This document shows positions 6,281-14,144 of a stretch of 16,352 nucleotides of DNA, one piece after another. The position numbers were made by a program, and so were the translations under genes. The notes beneath the pieces were generated by a model. That model had not been told where the DNA came from. It did not search any database and saw nothing but the letters and a program-made list of their open reading frames with translations. Position 1 is the first letter of the stretch; each line of letters begins with the position of its first letter. Source of the stretch: Deferribacterales bacterium (lineage in GTDB: Bacteria > Chrysiogenota > Deferribacteres > Deferribacterales > JAISNW01); NCBI GenBank assembly GCA_025997275.1, contig BNUJ01000023.1, positions 1 through 16,352 on the forward strand. The letters are read 5' to 3'.

Positions 6281-6904
6281 ATGTCAAACACTCACTTAAA
6301 AGATAAAATTTGTGAAATCGGCAAACGGCTCTACGACAAGGGCTTGCTTGTTGCCTACGATGGCAATATCTCCGCCCGTATAAGCGATGAGGTTTGGACT
6401 ACCCCCTCTGGAGTGTGCAAGGGATACCTCACACCCGAAATGCTAGTTTGCACTGACCTGTCGGGCAAGGTGCTGGTTGGTGACAACCCATCGTCTGAAC
6501 TGAAGATGCACCTTATGGTCTATGCTAAAAGCAATGCGTTAGCGGTAGTGCATAGTCATCCGCCCTACGCTACCGCTTATGCGTCAGCACATATCGCCCT
6601 TAACAGGTATATTCTAGTAGAAACGATTACCTCGCTGGGAGTTGTGCCGCTGGCAGAGTATGCCACGCCCTCAACTGATGAGGTGCCAGCTAGTATTGCC
6701 CCACTAATAGCAGGACACAAAGCAATATTGCTTGCTAATCATGGTGCACTCAGCTGGGGGACTAGCCTTGACGAGGCGTATTTCACTATGGAGAGCTTGG
6801 AACTATCAGCCAAGACGCAGTTTCTCGCCCATCTGCTCGGCAGGGGCAAAGATATACCCGATGAGAAAGTATCATTCTTAAAAGAGTTGTTAGCTAGGAA
6901 GTAA
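6281..6904 (+). CDS. Class II aldolase/adducin family protein
   Basis: This 207-residue protein belongs to the class II aldolase family, which includes L-fuculose-1-phosphate aldolase, ribulose-phosphate epimerase and methylthioribulose-phosphate dehydratase. Visible signatures are GNIS (28-31), the catalytic Glu of SSELKMH (E73), the zinc ligands of HSHPP (H91, H93) and the third ligand in ANHG (H154). Length is normal. Substrate is uncertain: fuculose-phosphate aldolase is the usual annotation, but no fucose or other sugar genes are nearby. It lies five bases after the DHH gene and is probably translated by coupling, since no ribosome site is visible. A separate promoter for mutS2 follows in the 72-base gap. 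Confidence 0.85.
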   Translation: MSNTHLKDKICEIGKRLYDKGLLVAYDGNISARISDEVWTTPSGVCKGYLTPEMLVCTDLSGKVLVGDNPSSELKMHLMVYAKSNALAVVHSHPPYATAYASAHIALNRYILVETITSLGVVPLAEYATPSTDEVPASIAPLIAGHKAILLANHGALSWGTSLDEAYFTMESLELSAKTQFLAHLLGRGKDIPDEKVSFLKELLARK

Positions 6905-6933
6905 GGTTTTATTAAGAATAGAGATTTTGGAAA

Positions 6934-6962
6934 GGGACAATAGCATAGATTTATGATATAAT
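6934..6962 (+). promoter_or_regulatory. Promoter of mutS2
   Basis: A perfect TATAAT (6957-6962) with a TGA extension lies 17 bases after GGGACA (6934-6939). Transcription would start around 6969, only some eight bases before the ATG at 6977, and no Shine-Dalgarno site is present, so the message should be nearly leaderless. Confidence 0.7.
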
Positions 6963-6976
6963 AATCGCAGAATAAT

Positions 6977-9295
6977 ATGAATATAGACTATCAGACGCTT
7001 GAGTTTCCGCTATTTAAGGGTGAAGTCTGTGGCACATTTGCCTCAAAGTTCGCTGCCCGCGAGTTTGATAGGCTAGAGCCGAAACAAAGCTTGACCGAAA
7101 TACATTCATTTCAGAAAGACTTGCGCTCCATATTTGAGCTATACCATAGCGTTCCCGCATACATGCTGGAAAATGATGGTGATTTTTTTGCCATCTATGC
7201 CAAGCTCTCAGCAGAAAATATGAAGTTATTCTCACCAGAGGCAGGCGACTATCTTATAATAGCTCGCTTTATAATAAGTCTGCTGGCGTTAAAACGGCAT
7301 TTGGAGAGCCACAGGAGGCATTTAGCACCATTAACGGCTGAACTTGACAACTTAAAGCCTGATGAAGAACTGCTGTTGCGCATACAGTCCACGTTTGAGG
7401 AGGACGGTAGCATTAGGGACGGTGCAACCAGCGAACTGAAGGAGCTTCGCAGAGCACTAAAAGTCGCCCACGATAGGGTGCAGCGCAGTTTGCAAGCTGT
7501 GTTGAGGAGTGCTAATGCTGACAAATTCATTCAAGAATATATGCTTGTTATGCGGGGCGGCAGATACACGCTACCCTGCAAAGCTAATTTCAACAAATAT
7601 ATAGAGGGCTATATTCACGACCGCTCAGCCAGCGGACAGACGCTATATGTAGAGCCTACCAGTGCAGTGTCCGCAGGCAATGAGCTACAAGATAAACTGC
7701 TAGCCGAGAGTGCAGAAATCACAAAAATATTAGCAGCCCTCGCCGCTCAGCTACGAGAACACATTCATGAGCTACACACTACCACTGGGGCTTATAGCTA
7801 TTTAGCGATGTTGATTGAGCTGCAGAAGTTTTATAATCTAAATGATTATACATTCCCAACATTCGGAGATGAAATACGCTTTAAGAGTATTCATCACCCG
7901 CTAATTTTAATCAGAAAGAGTAATGCATCCATTCCATTAGATTTATTTATGGACATTGACGATAATTTAATCGTCATAAGCGGTCCTAACACAGGTGGCA
8001 AGAGTGCGGCGTTAAAATCTATAGGGCTGAATCATATCATAGGTATGTGCGGATTGCCGCTATTTGGAGTTGAGGCGGAATTATTATACTTAGACACGCT
8101 ACTAGCAGACATCGGAGACAATCAGTCGTTGATAATGGATTTGAGCACATTTTCGGCACATGTTGCCAATATAAAGCGGATGTTAGAGAGTATATCGGGC
8201 AAGACTCTGTTGCTTTGCGATGAGCTTGGCACTGGAACAGACCCGCGCGAGGGGGCGGCATTGGCACAAGCTGTGCTGGAGCACATCGCAGACGGCGGAG
8301 CAAAAGCCGTTATAACAACACACTTTTCTGAAGTAAAGGGCTATGCACTAGAGCACCCTGCCGCTAAAATATATGCTGTGGATTTTGATTATGAGAATTT
8401 CACCCCTAGCTATAGACTGTTAGAGGGAGTTATCGGGCGCAGCGACCCTATAATGACTGCAAGGCGACTGGGTTTCCCCTCCAGCATTACGGAGGTGGCA
8501 CAGCGGCGAATTGATGCGTTAAAGGGTGCGCGTGAAGTAGAGTTAGAAGAAATTTCGCTAATGCGGGCTGAAGCAGAGCACATAAAACGGACGTTAGAGA
8601 GCCAGCGGCAGGAATTGCTAGAGCGAGAAAAGCGCATTGAGGCGGGCGAGGCGGATTTGAAACAGCGGCTTGCTAAACGCGAACTAGAGCTATTAGAGGA
8701 GACAACATCACTGTTGCAGCGCGCCCGTAGGCTTGCCAACGATGGTAATAAAGGCAAAGTTAAGGATAGCACCGAGCAAATAGACGAGGCAATAAAAGGC
8801 GTCAATGAAAAGATTGAACGAGCAAAGTCTGCCAGAAAGCTAATAGAGGGGTTAAAGGCGGGCGACATCGTCTTTTTAGAGCAATATTCAAAGGTGGCGC
8901 AGATTATATCCATAGAAAAAGACACCGCCTTTATTGACCTAGAGGGGCTTAAAATGCGCATGCAACTGCGCGATATAGTCGGCAGGCGCATAGATAATAG
9001 AACGGGCAAGAATGTAAAGGTTAAGAGCGATACAACAGCAAGCAAGACACGTGCTGTGCGGCGAGAGCTACTGCTAGTCGGCAAACGCGTAGAAGAAGCA
9101 TTAGACCTGCTGGATAAATATTTAGACGAATCGCGACTATCGGGCTATGAACAGGTATATATTGTGCATGGCAGAGGCTCTGGGCAGTTGCGAGCCGCTA
9201 TTCACGAATACCTGAAAAGCTCCTCATCTGTCAAACGCTATGCCCTAGCTAGCAACGAAGAGGGCGGGAATGCAATAACGGTGGTAGAACTTTAG
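6977..9295 (+). CDS. mutS2: MutS2 endonuclease/ATPase with C-terminal Smr domain
   Basis: This 772-residue protein has the MutS2 layout: a coiled clamp/core region (to about 320) without the mismatch-recognition domain of MutS, Walker A GPNTGGKS (336-343), STFSAH, Walker B LLLCDELGTGTDP (D415, E416), TTHFSEVKGYA, a long charged coiled coil (about 525-620), and a Smr domain (about 698-772) with HGRGSG (731-736). MutS2 acts on branched DNA and, in Bacillus, on collided ribosomes; in Helicobacter it limits recombination. Two features are unusual. The Smr motif LDLRG reads LLLVG (698-702), with the Asp and Arg replaced, which may abolish nuclease activity. The Walker A has GKS for GKT. Its own promoter precedes it. 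The stop codon overlaps that of the convergent DUF1385 gene. Confidence 0.94.
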   Translation: MNIDYQTLEFPLFKGEVCGTFASKFAAREFDRLEPKQSLTEIHSFQKDLRSIFELYHSVPAYMLENDGDFFAIYAKLSAENMKLFSPEAGDYLIIARFIISLLALKRHLESHRRHLAPLTAELDNLKPDEELLLRIQSTFEEDGSIRDGATSELKELRRALKVAHDRVQRSLQAVLRSANADKFIQEYMLVMRGGRYTLPCKANFNKYIEGYIHDRSASGQTLYVEPTSAVSAGNELQDKLLAESAEITKILAALAAQLREHIHELHTTTGAYSYLAMLIELQKFYNLNDYTFPTFGDEIRFKSIHHPLILIRKSNASIPLDLFMDIDDNLIVISGPNTGGKSAALKSIGLNHIIGMCGLPLFGVEAELLYLDTLLADIGDNQSLIMDLSTFSAHVANIKRMLESISGKTLLLCDELGTGTDPREGAALAQAVLEHIADGGAKAVITTHFSEVKGYALEHPAAKIYAVDFDYENFTPSYRLLEGVIGRSDPIMTARRLGFPSSITEVAQRRIDALKGAREVELEEISLMRAEAEHIKRTLESQRQELLEREKRIEAGEADLKQRLAKRELELLEETTSLLQRARRLANDGNKGKVKDSTEQIDEAIKGVNEKIERAKSARKLIEGLKAGDIVFLEQYSKVAQIISIEKDTAFIDLEGLKMRMQLRDIVGRRIDNRTGKNVKVKSDTTASKTRAVRRELLLVGKRVEEALDLLDKYLDESRLSGYEQVYIVHGRGSGQLRAAIHEYLKSSSSVKRYALASNEEGGNAITVVEL

Positions 9296-10197
9296 TCTAT
9301 ACAGCGCACTCCGTCCAGCTCTACTTCATCCTCTGCCAGTGCCGTTTTGATAGAAACGATTGCCACCTCTAGCTGGCTATCGTCTGGTTCTCTAGTTGTG
9401 AGCCGCTGTAGCCATAGTCCGGGTGCAATCAAAATAGCTACAAATGCATTCTTGCTATGCCTACCGCTGAGTTTTAATACTTCGTAAGCAATACCAGCTA
9501 TCACAGGCAACAAGACCACCCGTGCACCTAGCTTTATCACAAATGAAGAATCTTTTGGCACTAGCGAAAACAACACTATCGCTACAAGCATTACTATCAG
9601 CAGGAAACTTGTCCCGCAACGCGGATGAAAACGACTCATTTTGCGGGCATTTTCAATATTCAGCTCAAGCCCGTCTTCGTAGGCAAATATTGATTTGTGC
9701 TCTGCTCCGTGATATTCAAACACACGCTGAATATCCTTGAACCTAGTGATAATAAACAGGTATAACACAAAGAACAACACGCGCAAAATGCCGTCAACAG
9801 CGTTGAACAAAAAAAAGGAATTATCTAAAGACTGCCAGTAATTTTTTAAGAACTCCGTTAGCCAGAGCGGTAGGAATATAAACAGGAGTGCACCAAGCCC
9901 AAGTCCAACCACTATGCTGACAATGGTTTCCAACTTGCTCATCTTTTCGTCCTCAGTCCCTGACTGCTCCGCACTGAAATTAAGCGCACCTATCCCCAAC
10001 ACTAGTGCATCGTAAAGTCCCACTAACCCACGCAAAAACGGCAGTTTGAATGCTTTTATACGGTCTAGTAAGATTGGCTGCTTTTTCACGACTATGTCGC
10101 CCGCCTGTGTGCGCACCGCCATAGACAGCATACCGGGTGCGCGCATCATCACCCCCTCAATAATAGCCTGCCCACCGATAGTTTTTACATCAGCCAC
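9292..10197 (-). CDS. DUF1385 (YqhQ-like) membrane protein
   Basis: This 301-residue protein shows the DUF1385 signatures IGGQAIIEGVMMR (7-19), EYHGAEHKSI (161-170) and HPRCGTSFL (191-199). Hydrophobic segments lie at about 92-113, 133-152, 198-214 and 223-242, with a possible fifth near 252-264, so it is an inner-membrane protein. The His, Glu and Cys residues of the conserved motifs suggest metal or ligand binding, but the family function is unknown. It starts with GTG, whose G is the last base of the purM stop TAG, so translation is coupled to purM; an AAGGGG stretch lies ten bases upstream. It is the last gene of the minus-strand run and shares overlapping stop codons with mutS2. Confidence 0.88.
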   Translation of the reverse strand: MADVKTIGGQAIIEGVMMRAPGMLSMAVRTQAGDIVVKKQPILLDRIKAFKLPFLRGLVGLYDALVLGIGALNFSAEQSGTEDEKMSKLETIVSIVVGLGLGALLFIFLPLWLTEFLKNYWQSLDNSFFLFNAVDGILRVLFFVLYLFIITRFKDIQRVFEYHGAEHKSIFAYEDGLELNIENARKMSRFHPRCGTSFLLIVMLVAIVLFSLVPKDSSFVIKLGARVVLLPVIAGIAYEVLKLSGRHSKNAFVAILIAPGLWLQRLTTREPDDSQLEVAIVSIKTALAEDEVELDGVRCID

Positions 10198-11240
10198 TAT
10201 AAATCTACCCCTTTTATGTGCACTTCGCGCTTGCCACTTACCACCTTGCCTATTTTATAGGTTAGTTCACCGAATGGTGCTAGGGCAATACTCAACTTAC
10301 CAAACTCAGACTCGTCTATAATAAACACATAACCCACACCCATATTGAATGTGCGGTATAGCTCGTGTTCGTCCGTATCGGTCAGCGTCCTAAACGCCTC
10401 TATCGCTGGCACTTGCGGGAATGCTGAGTTGTCTAGCACTACGTCCACGTCTTTCGGCAACACTCGCGGGATATTATCATAGAACCCGCCACCTGTAATG
10501 TGAACCATCCCTTTTATTTTAACCCCCGCCTCTAGTGCCGCTAGAACAGCTTTCACGTATATTTTGGTAGGTGTGAGCAGTAGCTCTTGCACCGTGCCGT
10601 ATGTCGGGATTAAATCATTCACGCTCATAAGTCTATCAGCCAATATCTTTCTTAATAGCGAATAGCCGTTTGAGTGAAAGCCCGATGATGCCAGCCCCAC
10701 AACTATATCGTCAGCTTTTATATTTTTTCCGTCAATAATATTTGGTTTGTCAACTATACCTACGGCAAAACCTGCAAGGTCAAAATCCCCTTTGGCATAC
10801 ATTCCCGGCATTTCGGCAGTTTCTCCGCCTACAAGGGAGGTGCCCGCCTGCCTGCAACCCTCTGCCACTCCGCGCAACACTTCTACCGCAGCGGATACGT
10901 CCAGCCTGCCTGTAGCGAAGTAATCTAAGAACACCAACGGACGCGCACCGCAAACTACAAGGTCGTTCACGCTCATAGCGACTAGGTCTATACCAACGCT
11001 GTTATAAACGCCTGCTTCAATAGCCACTTTTAGTTTAGTGCCTACGCCGTCTGTGGAGGAAACCAGCATAGGCTCTGACATAGCCTTGAAACGTGCAATA
11101 TCGTAAAAAGCGGCAAACCCGCCAAGTCCGCTGGGTACGTATGCATCAAATGTAGTTTTAACAATGGGTTTAATTTGTTCAACGAACTCATTACCAGCAT
11201 TGATATTCACGCCACTGTCAGAGTAACTTGTGCCAGACAT
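10197..11240 (-). CDS. purM: Phosphoribosylformylglycinamidine cyclo-ligase (AIR synthetase)
   Basis: This 347-residue enzyme catalyses the ATP-dependent ring closure of FGAM to AIR in purine synthesis. Motifs run in the family order: YSDSGVNI (6-13), STDGVGTKLKVA (62-73), NDLVVCGARP (92-101), GGETAEMPGMY (138-148), GDFDLAGF (151-158), GLASSGFHSNGYSLLR (182-197) and, further on, HITGGGFYDNIPR and a C-terminal FNMGVGY. Length is normal and nothing is missing. AGGAGG (11250-11245) lies four bases before the ATG, the strongest ribosome site of this strand. The gene begins 26 bases after ruvB, and a promoter overlapping the ruvB end precedes it. No other purine genes are in the window, so its place behind ruvB looks like lineage-specific packing. 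Confidence 0.96.
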   Translation of the reverse strand: MSGTSYSDSGVNINAGNEFVEQIKPIVKTTFDAYVPSGLGGFAAFYDIARFKAMSEPMLVSSTDGVGTKLKVAIEAGVYNSVGIDLVAMSVNDLVVCGARPLVFLDYFATGRLDVSAAVEVLRGVAEGCRQAGTSLVGGETAEMPGMYAKGDFDLAGFAVGIVDKPNIIDGKNIKADDIVVGLASSGFHSNGYSLLRKILADRLMSVNDLIPTYGTVQELLLTPTKIYVKAVLAALEAGVKIKGMVHITGGGFYDNIPRVLPKDVDVVLDNSAFPQVPAIEAFRTLTDTDEHELYRTFNMGVGYVFIIDESEFGKLSIALAPFGELTYKIGKVVSGKREVHIKGVDL

Positions 11241-11260
11241 AGTGCCTCCTGTAACAAGCT

Positions 11261-11289
11261 ATTATACTATCTACCTGATAGATGGTCAA
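11261..11289 (-). promoter_or_regulatory. Internal promoter for purM, overlapping the 3' end of ruvB
   Basis: On the minus strand TTGACC (11289-11284) lies 17 bases before a perfect TATAAT (11266-11261). The -35 box is within the last ruvB codons and the -10 box begins right after its stop. The start would be near 11254, just upstream of the purM AGGAGG. Confidence 0.65.
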
Positions 11290-12316
11290 CACTTTCATCT
11301 AGCAAATCGCTTATATTGGCTTGTTTTGTCTGTGGGCTGATTCCTAGTAGGTCAAAAGCTCTGTTGGTGGCTACTCTACCGCGTGGAGTTTTTTTTACAT
11401 AGCCCTCCATTATCAGGTAGGATTCTATTATCCCCTCTATGGTGTCTGGCTCTTCTGATAAGGTCGCCGCTAACGTATCTAACCCGACTGGTCCTCCCTC
11501 GTATTTCTCTATAATTGCCGATAGATAAGCTCTATCTGATGAATCTAGCCCGCCATCACCTATCTCCAGCCTAGTCAGCCCGTCTGCCACTACGTCTCCG
11601 CTGACAATGCCTTGATTAAACACATCGGCAAAATCGCGCATACGGCGCAATATCCTATTAGCTATACGTGGAGTGCCCCTGCTGGCACTCGCTATAGCCA
11701 ACTTTGCTACCTCATCTATCTTAATATTCTGTAACCGCGCCGACCTGCCTATTATGGAGCTTAAGTCTTTTTTATCGTAGTATTCTAGTCGCCATACGAT
11801 ACCAAATCTGTCTAAAAATGGTTTTCCTAGTGAGCCTTTGCGCGTAGTCGCTCCTATTAGTGTGAATTTCGGCAGGTCTATTTGCACTGTCCGTGCGGCA
11901 GGACCCTGTCCGATGATTAAATCTAGCTTAAAATCTTCCATTGCGGGGTAGAGCTTCTCCTCTACTGATGCATTTATGCGGTGAATTTCGTCTATAAATA
12001 AGACATCGTGCTCCTCTAAATTAGTGAGTATGGCAGAGAGTGCCCCCGCATGCTCTATGGTGGGACCAGACGTAACGCGAATATTAACGCCTAGCTCGTG
12101 GGCTATGATATTTGCCAACGTTGTTTTACCTAGACCGGGTGGACCATAGAACAAACAATGGTCTAGCCCCTCGTTGCGCTTTTTAGTCGCCGCAACGTAT
12201 ATTTGCAAGTTTTCAACTAGCTTCTGTTGCCCCGTATATTCGGCAAAGCTACTCGGACGTATTCCTAGTTGCCTGTCCTCTTCGCGCTCCGTCCGTTCGT
12301 AGATTTCGTTCATCAT
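11267..12316 (-). CDS. ruvB: Holliday junction branch migration helicase RuvB
   Basis: This 349-residue AAA+ motor drives branch migration with RuvA. It has Walker A GPPGLGKTT (K64), SGPTIEHAGALSAILTNL, Walker B FIDEIHR (D109, E110), sensor-1 GATTR (155-159), the arginine finger in DRFG (R170), sensor-2 RGTPRIANR (213-221), and the winged-helix end with GGPVGLDTLA and TPRGR. The loop between sensor 1 and the finger reads KGSLGKPFL where Escherichia coli has AGSLTSPLR, so the Arg two before the finger is Leu; the finger itself is intact. It starts one base after the ruvA stop. Two ATG codons (12316 and 12313) are possible. It is the third ruv gene in a ruvC-ruvA-ruvB block. Confidence 0.97.
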   Translation of the reverse strand: MMNEIYERTEREEDRQLGIRPSSFAEYTGQQKLVENLQIYVAATKKRNEGLDHCLFYGPPGLGKTTLANIIAHELGVNIRVTSGPTIEHAGALSAILTNLEEHDVLFIDEIHRINASVEEKLYPAMEDFKLDLIIGQGPAARTVQIDLPKFTLIGATTRKGSLGKPFLDRFGIVWRLEYYDKKDLSSIIGRSARLQNIKIDEVAKLAIASASRGTPRIANRILRRMRDFADVFNQGIVSGDVVADGLTRLEIGDGGLDSSDRAYLSAIIEKYEGGPVGLDTLAATLSEEPDTIEGIIESYLIMEGYVKKTPRGRVATNRAFDLLGISPQTKQANISDLLDESVDHLSGR

Positions 12317-12317
12317 T

Positions 12318-12893
12318 TTACCCGTTCAGCCGCGCAAGTGCCTGTTTGAGTATAGCATTGAAATCGTCCCCTTTAAGGGAATGCACTATCCTGTCTGCAT
12401 CTGCTGGTTTATAGCCTAGATTGCACAAAGCACTTATTACATCATCGTGAACGCTCCGTTGCACGGGCGTAGCAACCATTATCCCCTCGTAAGGCTTCAT
12501 CTTATCTTTTAGCTCTAAGACTATGCGTTCTGCGGTTTTTCTGCCGATACCGGGCAACCTACTAAGCCTGTCTAAATCGCCGCCTACGACCGCACCTGCC
12601 AGCTCCCCCGCACCTATGCTACCAAGTATAGTTAGCGCAAGCTTAGGTCCTATCTTTGATACAGTATTTAATAGCAAGAACAACGCCCGCTCGTCTAGCG
12701 TAGTGAAACCGAATAAGCTTAGCGCATCTTCTTTAACAGCTAGATAAGTGAACAATTCCGTGCACTCCCCCACAGCTGGCATAGCCGCGTAGGAATTCAT
12801 AGAGAGTGACACGTAGTAGGCGACACCATTCACATCTACGGCTACCTTGCCGCCGTCTTTCATAATAAGTGTGCCTGATAGTCTATATATCAT
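12318..12893 (-). CDS. ruvA: Holliday junction DNA-binding subunit RuvA
   Basis: This 191-residue protein has the three RuvA domains: an N-terminal OB fold starting MIYRLSGTL with NGVAYYV (22-28), a middle domain with two helix-hairpin-helix motifs (VSKIGPKLAL at 78-87 and LPGIGRKTAERIV at 113-125), and a C-terminal domain (about 147-191) that contacts RuvB. It binds the four-way junction as a tetramer and loads RuvB. The acidic pin of domain I includes KEDALSLFGF (54-63). The ATG overlaps the TGA of ruvC (ATGA), showing translational coupling, and AAGG lies five bases upstream. Confidence 0.96.
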   Translation of the reverse strand: MIYRLSGTLIMKDGGKVAVDVNGVAYYVSLSMNSYAAMPAVGECTELFTYLAVKEDALSLFGFTTLDERALFLLLNTVSKIGPKLALTILGSIGAGELAGAVVGGDLDRLSRLPGIGRKTAERIVLELKDKMKPYEGIMVATPVQRSVHDDVISALCNLGYKPADADRIVHSLKGDDFNAILKQALARLNG

Positions 12894-13378
12894 CTAACCT
12901 TCCCCGTTTGGTTTATCGCCAAACATATCCCGCCAGCTAGGGCATCGGTTACATCTAACGGCAATTGCTTCTTAATGACAATATTCAACTGTAGTGCCAC
13001 CATTTTAGCCACCTGCTCTTTTTCCGCCCTACCATACCCCGTGACCGTTTGCTTTATCTGCAATGCGGTGTATTCGCATATCGGCACACCGTAGTTTAAC
13101 AGCGTGGCAAGTATAGCTCCGCGCGTTTGCCCCAATAGTAGCGCACTTCTAGCATTTACAGAATGAAATACGTCCTCTACTGCAGCAGAGTGATAGCTAA
13201 AGCGCGACAGCTGTGCCTGTAGTCCCGAAATAATCTGTGAAAGCCTCTCAGTAAAGGGTGCTCTAACGTCTGACCTGACGAGTGCATGCCCCTGATAGCT
13301 CAGCTTACCCTTATCCCAGCCGATAATGCCAACCCCTGTTTTATTCAAACCTGGGTCTATACCCATGAAATATAGCAT
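12890..13378 (-). CDS. ruvC: Holliday junction resolvase RuvC
   Basis: This 162-residue endonuclease cuts Holliday junctions symmetrically within RuvABC. The four acidic catalytic residues are present with the family spacing: D8 in MGIDPGL, E68 in AVEDVF, and D142 and D145 in LDVTDALAGG. SVNARSALLLGQTRGA (73-88) is the usual basic DNA-contact helix. ATG 13378 is preferred because it leaves the first beta strand (YFMGID) complete; the internal ATG at 13366 would remove part of it. It begins seven bases after yebC and ends by overlapping ruvA. No strong ribosome site is seen, so coupling to yebC is likely. Confidence 0.96.
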   Translation of the reverse strand: MLYFMGIDPGLNKTGVGIIGWDKGKLSYQGHALVRSDVRAPFTERLSQIISGLQAQLSRFSYHSAAVEDVFHSVNARSALLLGQTRGAILATLLNYGVPICEYTALQIKQTVTGYGRAEKEQVAKMVALQLNIVIKKQLPLDVTDALAGGICLAINQTGKVR

Positions 13379-13385
13379 TAAATGA

Positions 13386-14132
13386 TTATTCTAGCCCCTC
13401 TAAATCAGTATCGCTAATATCATAGTTGCCATAAACATCTTGCACATCGTCTAAATCTTCTAATGCATCAACTATGCCGATAATTTTTTTAGCGTCGTTA
13501 GACGACACCTGTATAGTGGCTTTTGGCTTCATCGTCACCTCGCCGTAGCTCACAACGTAACCTTTGCCCTCTATCACCCTCTTTACCGCTTCAAAATCGG
13601 TGGGCGCGGTAGTAATTGAATATATATCACCATCTGTGATAAAATCTTCAGCACCAGCATCCAACACTAGCTCCATAATTTCATCTTCAGAGCAAGCTTT
13701 TACGTCTACCTCTATAACGCCTTTCATCTCAAACTGCCAGCTAACACTGCCCGCTTCTGCCATAGAGCCGCCACGTTTAGTGATAACATTACGCACGTCC
13801 GTAATAGAGCGGTTTTTATTGTCTGTCAGTGCATGGACGAGTATGCCGACCCCAGCAGGACCATAAGCCTCATAGGTAATGTCCTCGTAGTTAGTTTCTG
13901 CGCCTTCGCCCGTGCCCTTTTGGATAGCTCTGCTGACATTATCGCGTGGCATATTAGCGGCACGTCCCTTATCAAGTGCTAAACGCAATCGCGAATTCGC
14001 CGCAGGGTCGCCACCGCCAAGCTTTGCTGCTATGGTAATTTCTTTGGCAATCTTGGTGAAGATTTTGCCCTTCTTAGCATCCTGAGCTGCTTTCCTATGC
14101 TTGATGTTCGCCCATTTACTATGTCCTGACAT
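13386..14132 (-). CDS. yebC: YebC/TACO1 family protein
   Basis: This 248-residue protein carries the family signatures SGHSKWANIKHRKAAQDAKKG (start, residues 2-22), LDKGRAANMPRDNVSRAI and YEAYGPAGVGILV. Length is normal. YebC proteins have been described both as transcription regulators and, for YebC/TACO1, as translation factors that help ribosomes through proline-rich stretches; the sequence does not decide between these. It is the conserved leader of the ruvC-ruvA-ruvB block in many bacteria. AAAGGGG lies seven bases before the ATG. It starts 12 bases after the Maf-family gene, so both probably share the promoter at 16064-16093. Confidence 0.96.
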   Translation of the reverse strand: MSGHSKWANIKHRKAAQDAKKGKIFTKIAKEITIAAKLGGGDPAANSRLRLALDKGRAANMPRDNVSRAIQKGTGEGAETNYEDITYEAYGPAGVGILVHALTDNKNRSITDVRNVITKRGGSMAEAGSVSWQFEMKGVIEVDVKACSEDEIMELVLDAGAEDFITDGDIYSITTAPTDFEAVKRVIEGKGYVVSYGEVTMKPKATIQVSSNDAKKIIGIVDALEDLDDVQDVYGNYDISDTDLEGLE

Positions 14133-14144
14133 AAAAACGCCCCT

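Noticed and set aside
8410..9084. 224-residue minus-strand open frame inside mutS2
   Set aside because: It is the antisense of the mutS2 coiled coil, Ser/Arg-rich, with no family features.
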